DNA of 64,000 bases from Molossus alvarezi (GCA_037176705.1 CM073891.1:50036571-50100570); one strand, 5' to 3'. Positions 48,340-61,701 are shown, counted from the stretch's first letter. A program made the numbers and translations. The notes: generated by a model from the sequence alone, not told the origin.

Positions 48340-48650
48340 GAATAGAATAGTAGATCAGAGGCATGGTCCTACTATTTGTCGATTTTACTGTCCAGTAAGA
48401 AGAGACGAACAATGAATAAATCAACAGATAAATGATGATTATAACTAAGGTAGAATTTGGTCTCTTTGGGATAATCTTTTAGTTGAGAAATGAAAGGTGA
48501 GAAGGAGCTGATTGGGCGTGGGGGGAGGGACATGCAAAGAAGAGTAAAATGCATGGTCAAAAGACTGCAGAAAGAAATTAGCATGTTTTCAGAAACATGA
48601 AATGGAATCTACATAGTTGTAGAGCTAAGGTTTGAGGAGTAAACAGGGCC
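48340..48650 (+). repeat. ancient mammal-wide repeat, family unassigned
   Basis: Same wording class as 8940-9250 (CTGTCCAGTAAGAAGAGACG, AACAATGAATAAATCAACAG, ACATGCAAAGAAGAG). Family not named. Confidence 0.35.
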
Positions 48651-51600
48651 AAGTTACATTTATTTTAATTTTGAAGAGTGTCAATATTAAAACAATTTAT
48701 TAAAAACGAAGAAAAGTGTGCTTGTACTAAAGTATAAGGCTGTTAAATTTCAAAGATTCTGGAAGAAATTAGGGGAAATGGCTATATTCTATTAAAAATA
48801 TTGACAATGAAATGATTAATTACCTGCACTTGAGGACATTCATTATTCTGACATCTATTTCAACACCTTCTCCTACTCCTTCCCCTGTGAAATGATTTTT
48901 CAAAAAATGTGATTCTTATATGACCTGCTTTGGAAACTGCCTATCTGAGAAAAGGCAGGTGAATGGCTCAAGGTGAACCAACTGAAGTGCTTCCCGAATA
49001 TCTTTCAAGTTGACTGTACACAATCTGTTAAGAATACCACATCTTCACAGCTAACCAGGGGAGAGATTACTTATCTCATGGGGAAGTTTTTAGAAGAATG
49101 AAATCAACACACTGAGATTAGCATAGGCAAAAAAGAGATGAAGGGCATTATTAAGGTTTTCAAGCCCTTGGGGCCAATCATCAGTGAGATCTCAGCCCAA
49201 GTCAGACTGTTTATTTGATCTGATGAATTCATCTTTTTGTTAGTTTAAATCGTTTTGAGTTTTGGTTTCTTGAAAGTATATTTTACTGATTCATATGGTG
49301 GCCACTATTTCTAGCATGTTTTGGAAATATAAGTGAAAAACTTAGTTGACAACAATTATACAAAGCTTGGAATGGTCAAATGTGATGGGGATAATATAGT
49401 TTTAGTTGCATAATTTGCCTTGGAGAGCACTGTTGTAATACAGTAGGTATGGAAAGAGAATAAAGGAGCACATAGTCAGCTTTAGCATTCAGAGTCAGAC
49501 TAGGCAGCAGAGATGGACCAGCATTACCTCTCCCAATCCCCGAAGGACTGGAAACCCTCAGACTAGGCAGCAGAGATGGACCAGCATTACCTCTCCCAAT
49601 CCCTGAAGGACTGGAAACCCTCACAGCCAGCATTTGGAAGAAGGGAAGGGGAGAAACAAACCCTCCGGAACTGAAACTTTACATTACTGACAGCTTAACT
49701 GAGAATAACTAAGTTATTCTTATTGACAAGTTTACGGATCCCCATTAACTAAAAATTGAGTGGTTTGTGAGAAAGATTACAACTGTGGAAAAAAATTCTA
49801 AAACTACATCTTTTTGTCCATGTGAGTACAAATGTGCGACCTTTCCACAACAGCAATAAAAGGAAAAAAAACCAAAAACACAAAAAACCAGATAGTTTTA
49901 TTAAAGATCACCAATGAGGTGCTCAAGTTAATATATATTTAATAATGTCCAGCTGTTAGCCACATGCCCCCACCACTACTGCCCACCTGCTGGCAGAAAG
50001 TTTTTATTATTTTTAATTAAAAACATTATCTTTTCAACCCTACTTTTGAAATAAACATGCCATCATATGACAACTTATTTTATCAAGAGTTTATAACATT
50101 CATAAATGGATATGCTTTGATCTGGGAAGTCCCCTATCTCTAGTAAAATCTCACATTCATTTTTATTAAGTAACCCTTGTGACACAGCTTTTTATTAGTG
50201 CTAGGAGATAAAAATCTGAACATCATTCAAATTTAATGTCATTGATGTAAGAGAGGTAAAGTGCAGGACTTGACAAGTTTATGAAAATTACAGGAGGGAT
50301 TAATAGTATCTGGGGACCATTAAAACCTCTATGATTGAGCAGACTATAAAGTTCCCATGCCTAATAGTTTGGAATTATCTTTGTTTCTTGCTTTTTCTCT
50401 TTTTTTTCTCCTAAAAATATGCCAAAAAAGATGACTATTTTGAGTGTTATTTATATATATTCCCATTGAAGAAACATTTTTTCTCTCTTTGATGTGAACT
50501 GTCTGTACTTGGAGACAAAGTTTAATTACTGATTATTCTTTTGGAAAGTAAAAACTATCACTTAATGGAAGCATTTCATGGAAATGGGATTTCTGAGCTA
50601 ATTTTCAGGTTCCAGAAAACATCACTTTATTAAGACCTGCGGTTGTACATTTAAAATGTGTACTACTGGTAAAGCTGAAAATGGCATGTTCAGGGGAAAG
50701 TGCTTGTCAGCTACCTTCCTTGTCTCAGTAAGAGTGAAGGGAAACCCTGGACATCACAAAAGTATAACAGCTCATTACTATGTTTTGTTCTGAGCAGCCT
50801 GAATTTTTCTTTTCTTTTCTTTTTTTGCTATATTTAAATTCAAAAGGTAAAAAATCACTGCTGTAATTCAGTGTTAAATTTGAGGTCACAGTTTAACAGT
50901 CACCTTAAAATCACCCAGGATGAAAAGTAACTTGCAAATTGTGTGCTAATAACTAAGAGCTTTCTTTCTCTATTTGTTATATTAAAGAATTATGTCACCA
51001 GAGAAGCAATTTATGATAGCTAGTCATTCTATTTACAAAAGAAAATTCCAAAGAGAGATAACACTCATCTTTATTTACTCTTCCTTATGTACAATAAATA
51101 AACAATATAAGCCTGAACACCATTTTCAGTTAGAGTTGCCCAAAAGATGAAGATGTAGTAGGTCATTTCAAGCATTGGACATCATTCAAACTGCAATCTT
51201 GCTGAAGTCTATTTTGTGGCACTGAAACGCCTCATTTGGGATGATTCAGTTATGATTTTTATCTAAATATAGTATTTTCCTCATTTCTGATGACATTGTA
51301 AAACTTTTTTTTACAAGGCTTTTTATATCCTTAACTGTTTTTCAGCATTAAAAACAAAACAAAACACAACAAAATAAAAACCTGAAGGCTCCCCCTTCCC
51401 AGGAAATGAATTTCTGGAGCCCTAAATTAAGTCAATATTCTAAGCAAAAACAAACTGAAAGTTAGTCTATGTAAATCTATCTGCCTTCATGATTATTTCT
51501 CATATGTGGACAGGAATGTTCCCAATGATTAGAGACTAATGACCTGAGAGTAACTCACGGTTGCAATGCCATGATTTGCAAAGAGTTTAATTAGCCAATG

Positions 51601-53139
51601 CACAGTTCGAATATTTAGGACTCTTTTCTGAACATGTTCTACATGTGAAATACATTACAAATTAAGCTGCTGTCAGTCCTTTTTCCAGATTGGCTGGGAC
51701 CATTAATGTAGTCCATCAACTCACCAGCAGACCATTACTTTCTCAGCAGTGTTCCCTGTAGACTTGCATTGCTCACTTTGAACATATTGTTTTAATAAGA
51801 TAATTATTTCAGAAAGCTTGAGTTATCTGAAGCCTGGGAAGGAGCACTTCAGAACCTGACAAAGTGCTTTCTATAGTAAATGGTTTTGGAGATCATAAAG
51901 TAAAATGTATATTTGGCTTCATTTACATAAAAACATCCAGCGCAGCTTTTTACAAATTAACACAAATTTGATAGAATAGTGAATGATATATGACTAAGTT
52001 CTTCCATTTCTAGGATTCCAGATGTGTTTTTTATGTTGGTTAATTTACTTTATGATTAGTTGTTAGAACTTAAGACATCTGTTGCCATTGTGTAGTATAA
52101 AATATTTTAATGGTATTACTAAATGCCATGTGTCTATCAGTGCCTAATCATGTATCTAATGCTAAAGAAATGCCCTGTGTAGACTTTCTACACAGATGTG
52201 GAACACCAAACTGCTGAGCGTAAAATTCTGCAAAAACAGCATTTATCAAAAGCAACTTCTTAGTATTTGAATTTAGGTAGAAAACAAAATGCTAACATAA
52301 TTCAGCATTTCATGATTTTATTTGATTCTTCATTGCAGCAGCTATAATTATATATGTTTTCTGTAATTGCACACTATGTTTAAGAAACTTACTATCACTA
52401 TTAATGATTATACCACATCTCTTCATTTTCTCTGAAGTTTGGGAAAGTAAGTCGTAGTAGGCCCGGTGTCACGTAACAACTCAAGGTGGAACTAACGCAA
52501 ATCAGACTCTGATTAGAAAGATAATCATGCAGCTATCCCTGAACAAACTGTATATACTCTTCCTTCTTATTGTGTTATTATCCAATTTTTATGGAATGCA
52601 TGTCAATTGAGAGAGTTTAGAGTATTGACTACCAATCCAGGTTCAATTTCCTTTATTGATAAGAAAGGCTATAAAAAATGAGGTGATGACAAGATGAGCA
52701 ACCAGAGACCTGGTAAAATTTAGAAATCAAAAGATTATAGTCCAAATAAAATAATGCTAGATAATTTTTCATTGCTAGACAATGGAAGAGGCAGGAGATA
52801 TAACTCTGGGAGATGACAAGTTTCAGTTCTAGTTAGAAACTGAATTCCACATATGTCCATAGTCCCCTGTGCTTCTTTAGGCCATAAATACAATCATTAG
52901 ACACATGTATATTAAGAGGAAGAACAAAAAGTGTTCTCTCTGGGCAATGATTTTCAGTTAGACTTAAGACAGTGATAATCCCTTACTGGTCAAAATGCAA
53001 TGGAATGAGTAAAAGTTGAGATTATGTTACTAACTTTGCTTTGTTTTGAATTATATACAGATAATTTGACACCATTGTAGATAAACTGGAAGAATATCCT
53101 CTAATCAAGGAAAATGAAAACATGTTAGGAGAATAGCAT
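48651..53139. other. repeat-poor unique DNA
   Basis: The longest stretch in which I can assign no interspersed repeat. The only structured item is the 63-bp tandem duplication at 49497-49622. Several blocks (such as 50500-52400) are AT-rich but of high complexity. No gene is recognised. Confidence 0.5.
49497..49622. repeat. 63-bp tandem duplication, two units
   Basis: Units at 49497-49559 and 49560-49622, each starting AGACTAGGCAGCAGAGATGG, differ at a single base (CCCCGAAGG against CCCTGAAGG). The period is a multiple of three, so the minus-strand frame 49376-49633 shows a 21-residue repeat. I do not regard that frame as a gene. Confidence 0.97.
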
Positions 53140-53410
53140 AATGATTTATACCTTTAGTAAATCTTTGAAGTTAGTTAGACCTTTGGTCAAATCCTAGCTT
53201 CAGCATTTTATACTTGCGTGAACTTTGGTGGCTTAGCATATTTGTGCCTCTGTTTCTCAATGAAATGTGGAAATAGAGATGACTACTTCATAGAAGTTGG
53301 TCTAAGAATAAAGTGATATAATGGACTTAATGTGTCCAGTTTTACGTTAACACATACCAAGTACTCAATAAATTATAGTTATTGTTACTGTTTTATTGTT
53401 GTTATCATTA
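53140..53410 (+). repeat. MIR SINE, nearly full length
   Basis: In order: GACCTTTGGTCAAATCCTAG, CTTCAGCATTTTATACTTGC, GTGCCTCTGTTTCTCAATGA, GAAATAGAGATGACTACTTC-type, and CCAAGTACTCAATAAATTAT. This is the full MIR order. Confidence 0.85.
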
Positions 53411-54439
53411 ATATTACTTATCCATAATGATGAAAAGTATGACCTTTAGAAGTATTCAATTAATTTAGAATTCACAATGAAATAGATGCATTAAGTTCTA
53501 ACAATAATTTTCAAAGTAAATAAACTGTCTGCTGCATCAAGAGTCATGTCTAAGGTTCATATAGAAATAAGAAATAAATACAAATGCATAATTTAGGTTA
53601 TGTGACCACTGTATCTGAACCCTCTTTAAGCACCTTGTAGAAAGTTTCTACTAATTGTTCCCACACATAGCACATGGACCAGACTGTGTCACACATACAC
53701 TTTATCTTCAAGGGAGGCCTGGATGCATAATTTTTATTGTTTTGTTTCATTTGTTTGTTTGTTTTTTAATTGCATGCAGTACTACTACCAACAAAATCTA
53801 AGTTCTGTTTCTAAGAAAGTAGAAAACAATGGATATTAGGTAGGCAACAAGAGATCCTTGCAACATTGGGGTAAATGATCATTGCAAAATATGATGAAGG
53901 CAAAAGTCAGTTCTATAAAATGGGATGATACAGGAAGGGAAGAGGCAGGAGGTATAATTCTGGGAGACAACAAGTTTCAATTCTAGTTAGAAACAGAACA
54001 GCTCTGGAAGCAGTATAGAACTGAAACAATAGTTGACTCATATAGTTCATCAATGGTATATTAATTGCATTGGATATAATAGTTGAAGTTTTTATTTTCA
54101 AAATATGACTAAAGTAATACATGTCAGATTGTTGGAAAATACAGGAATCCCAAAATGGAAAAAATATATATATATTCATAACCTCCTTATAAAGGAACAA
54201 CCAAATGAAAGATTTGTTTATACCTTTTTATTTATTTTTCATGTTCACACACGTGTGCATGCATACACACACAATCATCTTTACCTAATTATGTTCTTTT
54301 CACATAATTGTAAAAAATGTTCCACATTTTCAATTATTTGCATATGATTTTAATGCTAGAGCATATGTAACTCGAAAGGGATATAAAGCATTGCCTCTTT
54401 TAGAAGAATGGAGTTTCTCATTTAAAAAGTTCTATTGTA
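53411..54439. other. unique AT-rich DNA
   Basis: No assignable gene or repeat. The 95-codon minus-strand frame at 53913-54200 has no recognised domain. Confidence 0.4.
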
Positions 54440-54613
54440 GCCCGGCCCGTAGGGCTCAGTGGATGGAGCATCATCCCATGGACTGAGAGATCCCGTTCGA
54501 TTCCTGGTCAGGGCACATGCCCAGGTTGCAGTCTCAGTCCCCAGTGAGGGGTGTGCAAGAGGCAGTTGATAGATGTTTCTCTTTCACATTAATGTTTCTC
54601 TCTCTAAAAAATC
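54440..54613 (+). mobile_element. VES-like SINE, short-tail subtype, 3'-shortened
   Basis: Head GCCCGGCCCGTAGGGCTCAG, CGTTCGATTCCTGGTCAGGG B-box region and GGGCACATGCCCAGGTTGCA, then a shortened CT region. Flanking duplication not resolved. Confidence 0.88.
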
Positions 54614-54794
54614 AACATCTGTCTTACACTCTTTGTTCTCACTACATTTAATCAAGTTCACATCTTTATTATCTTGCATTCCAACTGCCTCACAACTTTA
54701 AATTTCCTGTTTTAAGAACAAACGGCTTAATTATTTTAAGCAAATATGTAATAAAGTTATTCTGATGCTCAAAGTTGGTGGATCTAACAAAATA

Positions 54795-55450
54795 TGTACA
54801 AGAAAACTATAGAACTCTGACAAAAAAATTAAAAACAAGTAAATAAATGAAGATATTGTTCATGTTCATGAATAGAAAAATTCAATATAGTCAAGATGTC
54901 AATTCTTCCTCACTTGATCTGTAGATTCGATAAAATTCCAATCAAAATATCAGCAAGCTATTTTATGGATATCAACAAACTAATTCTAAAACTTGTATGG
55001 AAAGGCAAAAGATCCAAAACCCAACACAACATTAAAGGAGAACAAAATTAGAGGACTGACACTGACTTTAAGACTTAATATAAAGCTATAATAATGCAAG
55101 GCAGTATGTTATGGGTGCAAGGAATAGACAAATAAATCCATGGTACAGAATGGAGAGATCAGAAATAGACCTCCATAAATATAGTCAACTTTCTTTGAAA
55201 ATAGAGCAGGGGTTATTCATGGGGATGTCCAGTTGTTACAGTATCACTCTGATGTGAACTATGGACTTTGAGTTATTATGCTGTGTCAGTGTTGGTACAT
55301 CTTTGGTAAATAATGTACCATTCTGGTAAGTGAGGTTAATAATCGAGGAAGTCTATTCATATGTAGGGGCAGGTTTATGAGAAGTCTCTACATTCTCCCA
55401 ATTTTGCTGTAAATTTTAAACTGTTCTAAAATTATAAAGTCTTAATTAAA
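54795..55450 (+). repeat. ancient L1 (ORF2 end and 3' UTR)
   Basis: GAAAACTATAGAACTCTGAC, TCAATATAGTCAAGATGTCA, AAATTCCAATCAAAATATCA, AAACTTGTATGGAAAGGCAA and the AGACAAATAAATCCATGGTA block are the decayed ORF2 of an old L1. The part after 55210 (GATGTGAACTATGGACTTTG, TAAATTTTAAACTGTTCTAA) is its 3' UTR. Confidence 0.85.
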
Positions 55451-55890
55451 AACAAACAAACAACAACAACAAAAACAATTAGTGAAAATTACCTCTTAAC
55501 AATCATTGAAAGATCACTTGATAGTCAAAAATCTTCTACAATCTGGCTCAAACTTACTATCCAAATTTATATCAGTTTACTTTACTTTTACATTTTTATA
55601 CAACCAAGCTGTAATACTTTCTCCATACTCCTTTTTACTCATGTAATTTTTCTCATTGGATATAACTTCTTCACATTTGCAAATAAATAAATCTTACCTC
55701 TTCTTCAAGGTGCAAATCAAATTACATTTTCTCTGTTAAGGCTTTTCTTAGCCCCTAGTCATAAGCCCTGAAATAGAGTTTTATTTGTACCTCTTCCATA
55801 TGCCACTGCTTTGTACATTCTTATATAAGAATACAAGTTATATCATTTATGACTTCTGCCTATTTTGGGAATGAAAGATTCTTTTGAGGT
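55451..55890. other. unique AT-rich DNA
   Basis: A short (CAA)n run near 55462-55474. Otherwise nothing assignable. Confidence 0.4.
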
Positions 55891-55902
55891 GAAATTACAT
55901 AT

Positions 55903-57482
55903 ATTTTTTAAATTTATTTATTTTTGTTACAGATGTTTCTCCTTTCCCCCCCCATCCTGTCCCAACTTTGTTGTCCATGTCCATTGTTCATGCATACATG
56001 CATATAAGTTCTGTGGTTTATCTCCCCCACACCCCCTCTTTAGGGGATTGTCATTTCCATGTCTCTGGGACTACCCCGTTCTTCAGACTGTTATGTTCAT
56101 TATATTCCACAAATAAGTGAGATCATGTGATATTTGTCTTTCTCTGCTTGGCTTGTTTCACTTAGGATAATATTTTCCAGGTCCCTCCATATGGTCTCAA
56201 AAGATAAGAGATCTTTCTTTCTTATAGCTGCATAGTACTCCATTGTGTATATGTACCACTGCTTTTTTATCCATTTGTCTACTGATGGACATTTGGGCTG
56301 TTTCCAGATCTTAGCTATTGTAAAGAGTGCTGCTATGTACATGGGGGTATATATATTCTTTCTGATTGGTGTTTAAGGCTTCTTAGGGCATATTCCTAGA
56401 AGTGGGATCACTGGGTCAAATGGAAGTTCAATTTTTAACTTTTTGATGTAACACCATAGTGTTTTCCATAGTGGCTGCACCAGTCTGCATTCCCACCAGC
56501 AGTGTACTAGAATCCCCTTTTCTCCACACCCTTGCCAGCACTTCTTGTTTGATGATTTGTTGATGGTGGCCATTCTGACAGGTGTGAGGTAATACCTCAT
56601 TGTTGTTTTAATTTGCATCTCTCTGAAGATTAGTGATGTTGAGCATTTCTTCATATGTCACTTAGTCATTTGTATGTCTCTTTTGGAGAGGTGTATATTT
56701 AGTTCCTCTGCCCATTTTTCAATTGGGCTCTTTGTCTTCTGATGGTTGAGTTGTATGAGCACTCTCTCTATATTGGAAATTAACCCGTTATCTGATATAT
56801 CATTGGCAATTATGCTCTCCCATACAGTGGGTTGCATTTCCATTTTCATGATTGTATCTTTTGCTGTGCAGAAGCTTTTGAGTTTGATGTAGTCCCATGT
56901 GTTCATTTTCTCCCTTATTTATGTGGCCTTAGATGATGTATCAGTGAAAATTCTGCCTATAATGTTTGAAATTTTGTTGCCTGCAGTTTCTTCTAGGATT
57001 TTTAGGGGCTCATGAGTCACATTTAAGTCTTTTATCCATTTTGAGTTTATTCTTGTGTATTGTGTAAGTTGATGGTCTAGTTTCATTTTTTCTTTTTTTT
57101 TTTATGTAGCTGTCCAATTTTCCCAACACCATTTACTAAAGAGGCTGTTCTTACTCCGCTGTATGCTCTTGCCACCTTTGTCAAATATTAATTGAGCATA
57201 TTGCCTTGGGTCCATTTCTGGGTACTCTGGTCTGTTCCACTGGTCTATATATATGCCTGTTCTTATGCCAGTAGCAGGCTGTTTTGATTACAGTGGCTTT
57301 GTAGTATAACCTGAAATCTGGTAATGTGAACCCTCCTACTTTGTTCTTCTTTTTCAATATTGCTGTGGCTATTCGAGGTCTTTTTTGGTTCCATATGAAC
57401 TTTTGAAGTATTTGTTCTAGTTCTGTGAAGTATGTCATTTGTATTTTGATGGGGATTGCACTGAATCTATAGATTGCTTTGG
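55903..57482 (-). mobile_element. L1, 5'-truncated, minus strand, 1.6 kb
   Basis: Reading leftward it holds the C-terminal part of ORF2, with broken frames: [40 protein letters not shown], then the Cys-containing [20 protein letters not shown], then KIWKQPKCPSVDKWIKKQWY. The 3' UTR and A-rich tail end at 55903. The duplication GAAATTACATAT is at 55891-55902 and 57483-57494, so the insertion is complete and simply 5'-truncated. Confidence 0.93.
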
Positions 57483-58034
57483 GAAATTACATATTTTTAA
57501 ATTTTTTTGTTTTCATTGCATTTAGAGTGTCTATAGTTTTTCAATAAAATATGATTTGTCTAATGAATTAGAAATTACATATCCAAGTACATTTTAAAAT
57601 CATAAGACTGCTAAAGAGAGAAAATCGGTGAAATTATGCTAATTGGATCTTCAAAGTTTAACACTGTGCTTGCTATGATTTTATGTATGCATTCTATACA
57701 TTTTTAAAAAATGACTATACTTATAAAACTTCACAGCTAACTTGGGCTTTTAGAAATCACCTAAAATCCAATTTACTCTCAAAATAGATTAAGTTACTGA
57801 GGTTCCGAAATGGTAAGCATTTTCAAACACAACATTTTGTTTTTTGGCAAGGAGAAGTCGGCACCATGAATCTCATGGTGTTAGACTTAACATCCAGTCT
57901 CGTGAATTATCCATTAGTTGTCAGTCTTATCTTCTTGCATGGTCCAACTCATAATTAGGTATTTAATAAAATGGCTTCTTTTTTACTTTTCAGTATATTT
58001 TATTTATATTTTCAAAATATAAATAAATTACTGT

Positions 58035-58860
58035 TTAATATATTTGTTAAGCCATGCAAACATGACCATAATTGACTTTTCATTTAATATAAATGGAATC
58101 ATACAAAATGTTGTCTCATATGACTGACATTTTAATTAGCATGGTTTTGAGTTTCATTCATATTGTAGCATTTATCAGCAGCTGTTCCTTTTTGTTGCTG
58201 ACTAGTATTCAATTGTATGGATGTTCATTTCATATACGTCTTTATCAGTGATGGACATTTAGATTGTTTTCAATTTTGACTATTACTAATAATGCTTCTA
58301 TGAATGCTTCTATGTTCAAGTCTTATGTGTAGACATATATTTTTATTTCTCTTGGATAGATACCTAGGAGTGAAACATACTGGATTGTATGATAAATTTA
58401 GGTTTAACTTTTTTGTATCAATAAAACTTTATTAACAAAAACAAGTGGTGAGTTGGATTTGGCCTATTACTGCAGTTTGCTGACCCCTGGTATAGATATA
58501 AAATAAATGCTAAATTCTTAAATCTGAGGATACATAATACTGTGTTTAACTTTTTAGAAACTGCCAAATTGCTTCCTAGGTTGCTTCAATTTTACCTTCC
58601 CATCAGCAAAATATGAGAGCTCCTGTTTCTCAAATTCTTAACAACATGTGTTATTATCTGTCTTTTTGTTTTAGTCTTAATAGGTGGTATCAAATGGTAT
58701 CTCAATTAATTTTAATTTCTCTAACGACTAACAATATTAACTGTATTTTATATGCTTATTGGACATTTGTATATATTCTTTGTGACTGTCTATTTAAATC
58801 TGTTGCCTATTTTTTTCATTGGTTTTTTAAATCTTATCATTATTGAATGGTTTATTCATT
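58035..58860 (-). repeat. old L1 (L1M-type) ORF2 end, antisense, interrupted
   Basis: GGAATCATACAAAATGTTGT, GCTGACTAGTATTCAATTGT, GTGATGGACATTTAGATTGT and TTGGATAGATACCTAGGAGT are the complement of an old L1 ORF2 end. The text resumes at 58552 (GAAACTGCCAAATTGCTTCC) after a short insertion and runs to about 58860. Confidence 0.82.
58410..58543. mobile_element. hAT-Charlie MITE fragment inside the old L1
   Basis: ATAAAACTTTATTAACAAAA, GGATTTGGCCTATTACTGCA and TTTGCTGACCCCTGG match the same hAT MITE type as 26592-27070. The 8-mer GTTTAACT flanks the insertion (58402-58409 and 58544-58551), which fits a hAT 8-bp duplication. About 50 bp to the right of the CTGACCCCTG end is not explained by the MITE. 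Confidence 0.6.
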
Positions 58861-59206
58861 TTTATTTTAGACACAAGCAGTTTCTTTAAAAAAATGATTG
58901 AAAGCTGCTCTTTGAATGTTGGTATGCATGTTACTAATTTAAATCCTAGACTATATTTGCTACTAAAATTATTTGTTCATAACGAAGACATAGCTTAAGC
59001 TACAAATGTAATATGGCATGGTGACTACAGGTGAAAGAAACACCAACATCAATACCTCTGGGGAAGTTCACACTATACTCATTATTAGCCTAAGACTATT
59101 GCCATCTGAGAGCCGGTGAGACAAAGAATGAGAATTTCTGTCTCACTCAACTCAATTCAAACTCCAATCCCTTGCTTGTAAATATTCTCCAACTCTTGCA
59201 GGCACA
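58861..59206. other. unique AT-rich DNA
   Basis: No assignable gene or repeat. Confidence 0.4.
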
Positions 59207-60839
59207 CTAAACTTCACTTTTTAAAAAATATTTTTATTAATTTGTTTTTGTTATAGATGTTTCTCCTTTTTCCCCTTTTGACACCCTCCTCCCCATCCCC
59301 CCTTCCCCAAACCCAGCTTTGTTGACCTTGTCCATCGGTTATGCATACATGCACACAAGTTCTATGGTTTATCTCTTCCCCCCAACACCCCCTTTCTGAG
59401 ACCTGTCAGTCTGCACCCTACCTCTATGTCTCTGGGTCAATTTTGTTCATCAGGTTGTTTAGTTCATTATATTCCACAAATAAGTGAGATCATGTGATAT
59501 TTGTCTTTCTCTGCTTGGCTTGTTTTGCTTAGCTTAATATTCTCCAGGCCTCTCCATGCCATCTCAAAGGATAAGAGATATTTCTTTCTTATAGCTGCAC
59601 AGTATTCCATTGTATATATGTACCACAGCTTTTTTATCCACTCATCTACTGATGAACACTTGGGTTGTTTCCAGATCTCATCACAGAAAACTATAGGTCA
59701 TTGAAAAAAGAAATAGAGGAAGATATAAAAAAGTGGAGGCACATACCTTGCTCATGGATTGGAATAATTAACATCATTAAAATGTCCATACTACCCAAAG
59801 CAATCTATAGATTCAATGCAATCCCCATCAAAATACCAACGACATACTTCACAGATCTAGAACAAACACTCCAAAAGTTTATACGGAACAAAAAAAAACC
59901 CTCAAATAGCTAGAGCAATCTTGAAAAAAAAAGGACAAAGTAGGAGGGATCACATTACCAGATATCAGGTTATACTACAAAGCCACTGTAATCAAAACAG
60001 CCTGGTACTAGCACAAGAACAGGCATATAGATCAATGGAACAGAACCCAGAACCCAGAAAGTGACCCAAGACAATATGCTCAATTAATATTTGACAAAAG
60101 TGGCAAGAGCATACAGTGAAGTCAAGATAGTCTCTTCAATAAATGGTGTTGGGAAAATTGGACAACTACTTGCAAAAAAATAAAGCTAGACCACCAACTT
60201 ACACTATACACAAGAATGAACTCAAAATTGATAAAAGACTTAAATGTAACTCGTAAATCCATAAAAAAATCTAGAAGAAAATGTAGGCAACAAAATTTCA
60301 AACATCATACACAGCAGAATTTTCACTTATACAACACCTAAGATGGGCAAAACAAAAGAAAAAAAATGGACACATGGGACTACATCAAATTAAAAAGCTT
60401 CTGCAGAACAAAAGAACAACCATCAAAATGGAAAGGGAACCCACTATATGGGAGACCATAATTGCCAATGATATATCAGATAAGTAATTAATTTCCAAAA
60501 TATACAGCGTACTCATACAACTCAACAAAAGGAAGACAAAGAGCTCAATTAAAAAATGGGCAGAGGACCTAAATAGACACCTCACCAAACAGGACAAATG
60601 TCCAAGAGACATATGGAAAAATGCTCAACGTCACTAATCATCAGAGAGATGCAGATTAAAACAACTATGAGGTATCATTTCACACCTGTCAGAATGGCCA
60701 CCATCAACAAATCATCAAACAACAAGTGTTGGCAAGGGTGTGGAGAAAAGGGGACTCTAGCACACTGCTGGTGGGAATGCAGACTGGTGCAGCCACTGTG
60801 GAAAACACTATGGTGTTACATCAAAAAGTTAAAAATTGA

Positions 60840-61701
60840 GACTTCCGGTCAAGATGGCGGCGTAGGTAAACGCGGTATCGCGTCTTCCCACAACCACATC
60901 AAAGTTACAACTAAACTACAGAACAACCGTCATTCAAAACCGCCTGAAATCAAGCTGAATGGAAGTCGTACAACTACGGAATTTAAAAAAGCAGCTACAT
61001 CCAGACTGGTAGGAGGGGTGGAGGGGACGGGCTGGTCCCACACCCAGGTGTGGCGGATAAAAATCAGGAGGTTCCCTCGGCTGGGAAGGTCCTTCCTGAG
61101 GACTGAGGGGTCCCTGTCCCACACCAGGTGCCCCGCTCAGGGTTCCAGTGCCAGGAAGAGAAGTCCCCATAACTTCTGGCTGGAAAAACCAGCGGGAACT
61201 GAGGCTCAGGGAAGCTGATGCAGCTGGAGCCCCAGGCAGCTCCTTAAAGGGCCCGCGCACAGACTTATCGGACTCTCTCCCACTAAGCTTGGAGGGGAGG
61301 CAGTTCGAGGGGCGCCAGAGACATACAGGGAAGAACTGAGCTGGTTGGCACTGGAGCGAGGGCTGGAGAGGGGGCTTCCTCCGGGACAAACGTGCTGTAA
61401 GAGGCCTTTGTTCCTTTGGTGAGCCCTTCCCCGGGGTGCAGACAGAAGCCATATCTGGGACTCCAGCAACCTGGCTCACACTGGTAGCCCCGCCCTGCTG
61501 ACTCCCTGAGGCCCCGCCCCACCCCACCCAACTTTCAGGCCCACCCAAGCTGTTGCCACTTGCTTAACCATAGGATTGGCCTGTCCTGGATCCTGCTTCA
61601 TGTTTTCCCTAAATTCTTTCAAATGAGTAACATCGGGTCTCAGGGAGCCCCATACCTCTCATTAAGTAACACACAGAAACAAACACAGGGAGGCAGCCAA
61701 A
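60840..61701 (+). promoter_or_regulatory. HAL1 5' UTR / putative internal promoter
   Basis: This 862-bp leader is clearly richer in GC and CpG than the surrounding DNA. It contains no conserved protein frame that I can verify, although low stop density leaves long chance frames on both strands (for instance minus-strand 60934-61548, 204 codons). Several upstream ATGs precede ORF1, as in L1 leaders. Promoter activity is inferred from position and composition. Confidence 0.6.
60845..60866 (+). promoter_or_regulatory. YY1-like motif at the HAL1 5' end (start-site element)
   Basis: CAAGATGGCGGC at 60850-60861 matches the YY1 site that directs the transcription start in L1 5' UTRs (family knowledge). 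It lies 10 bases from the element's first base, the position seen in L1, and is followed by CpG-containing sequence (CGTAGGTAAACGCGG). The old copy at 47.58 kb has lost the CpGs here. Confidence 0.75.

Noticed and set aside
60598..61218. 206-codon plus-strand frame joining the L1 ORF2 C-terminus (Cys-containing motif) to HAL1 5' UTR sequence
   Set aside because: The join is the HAL1 insertion point. It has no conserved meaning.
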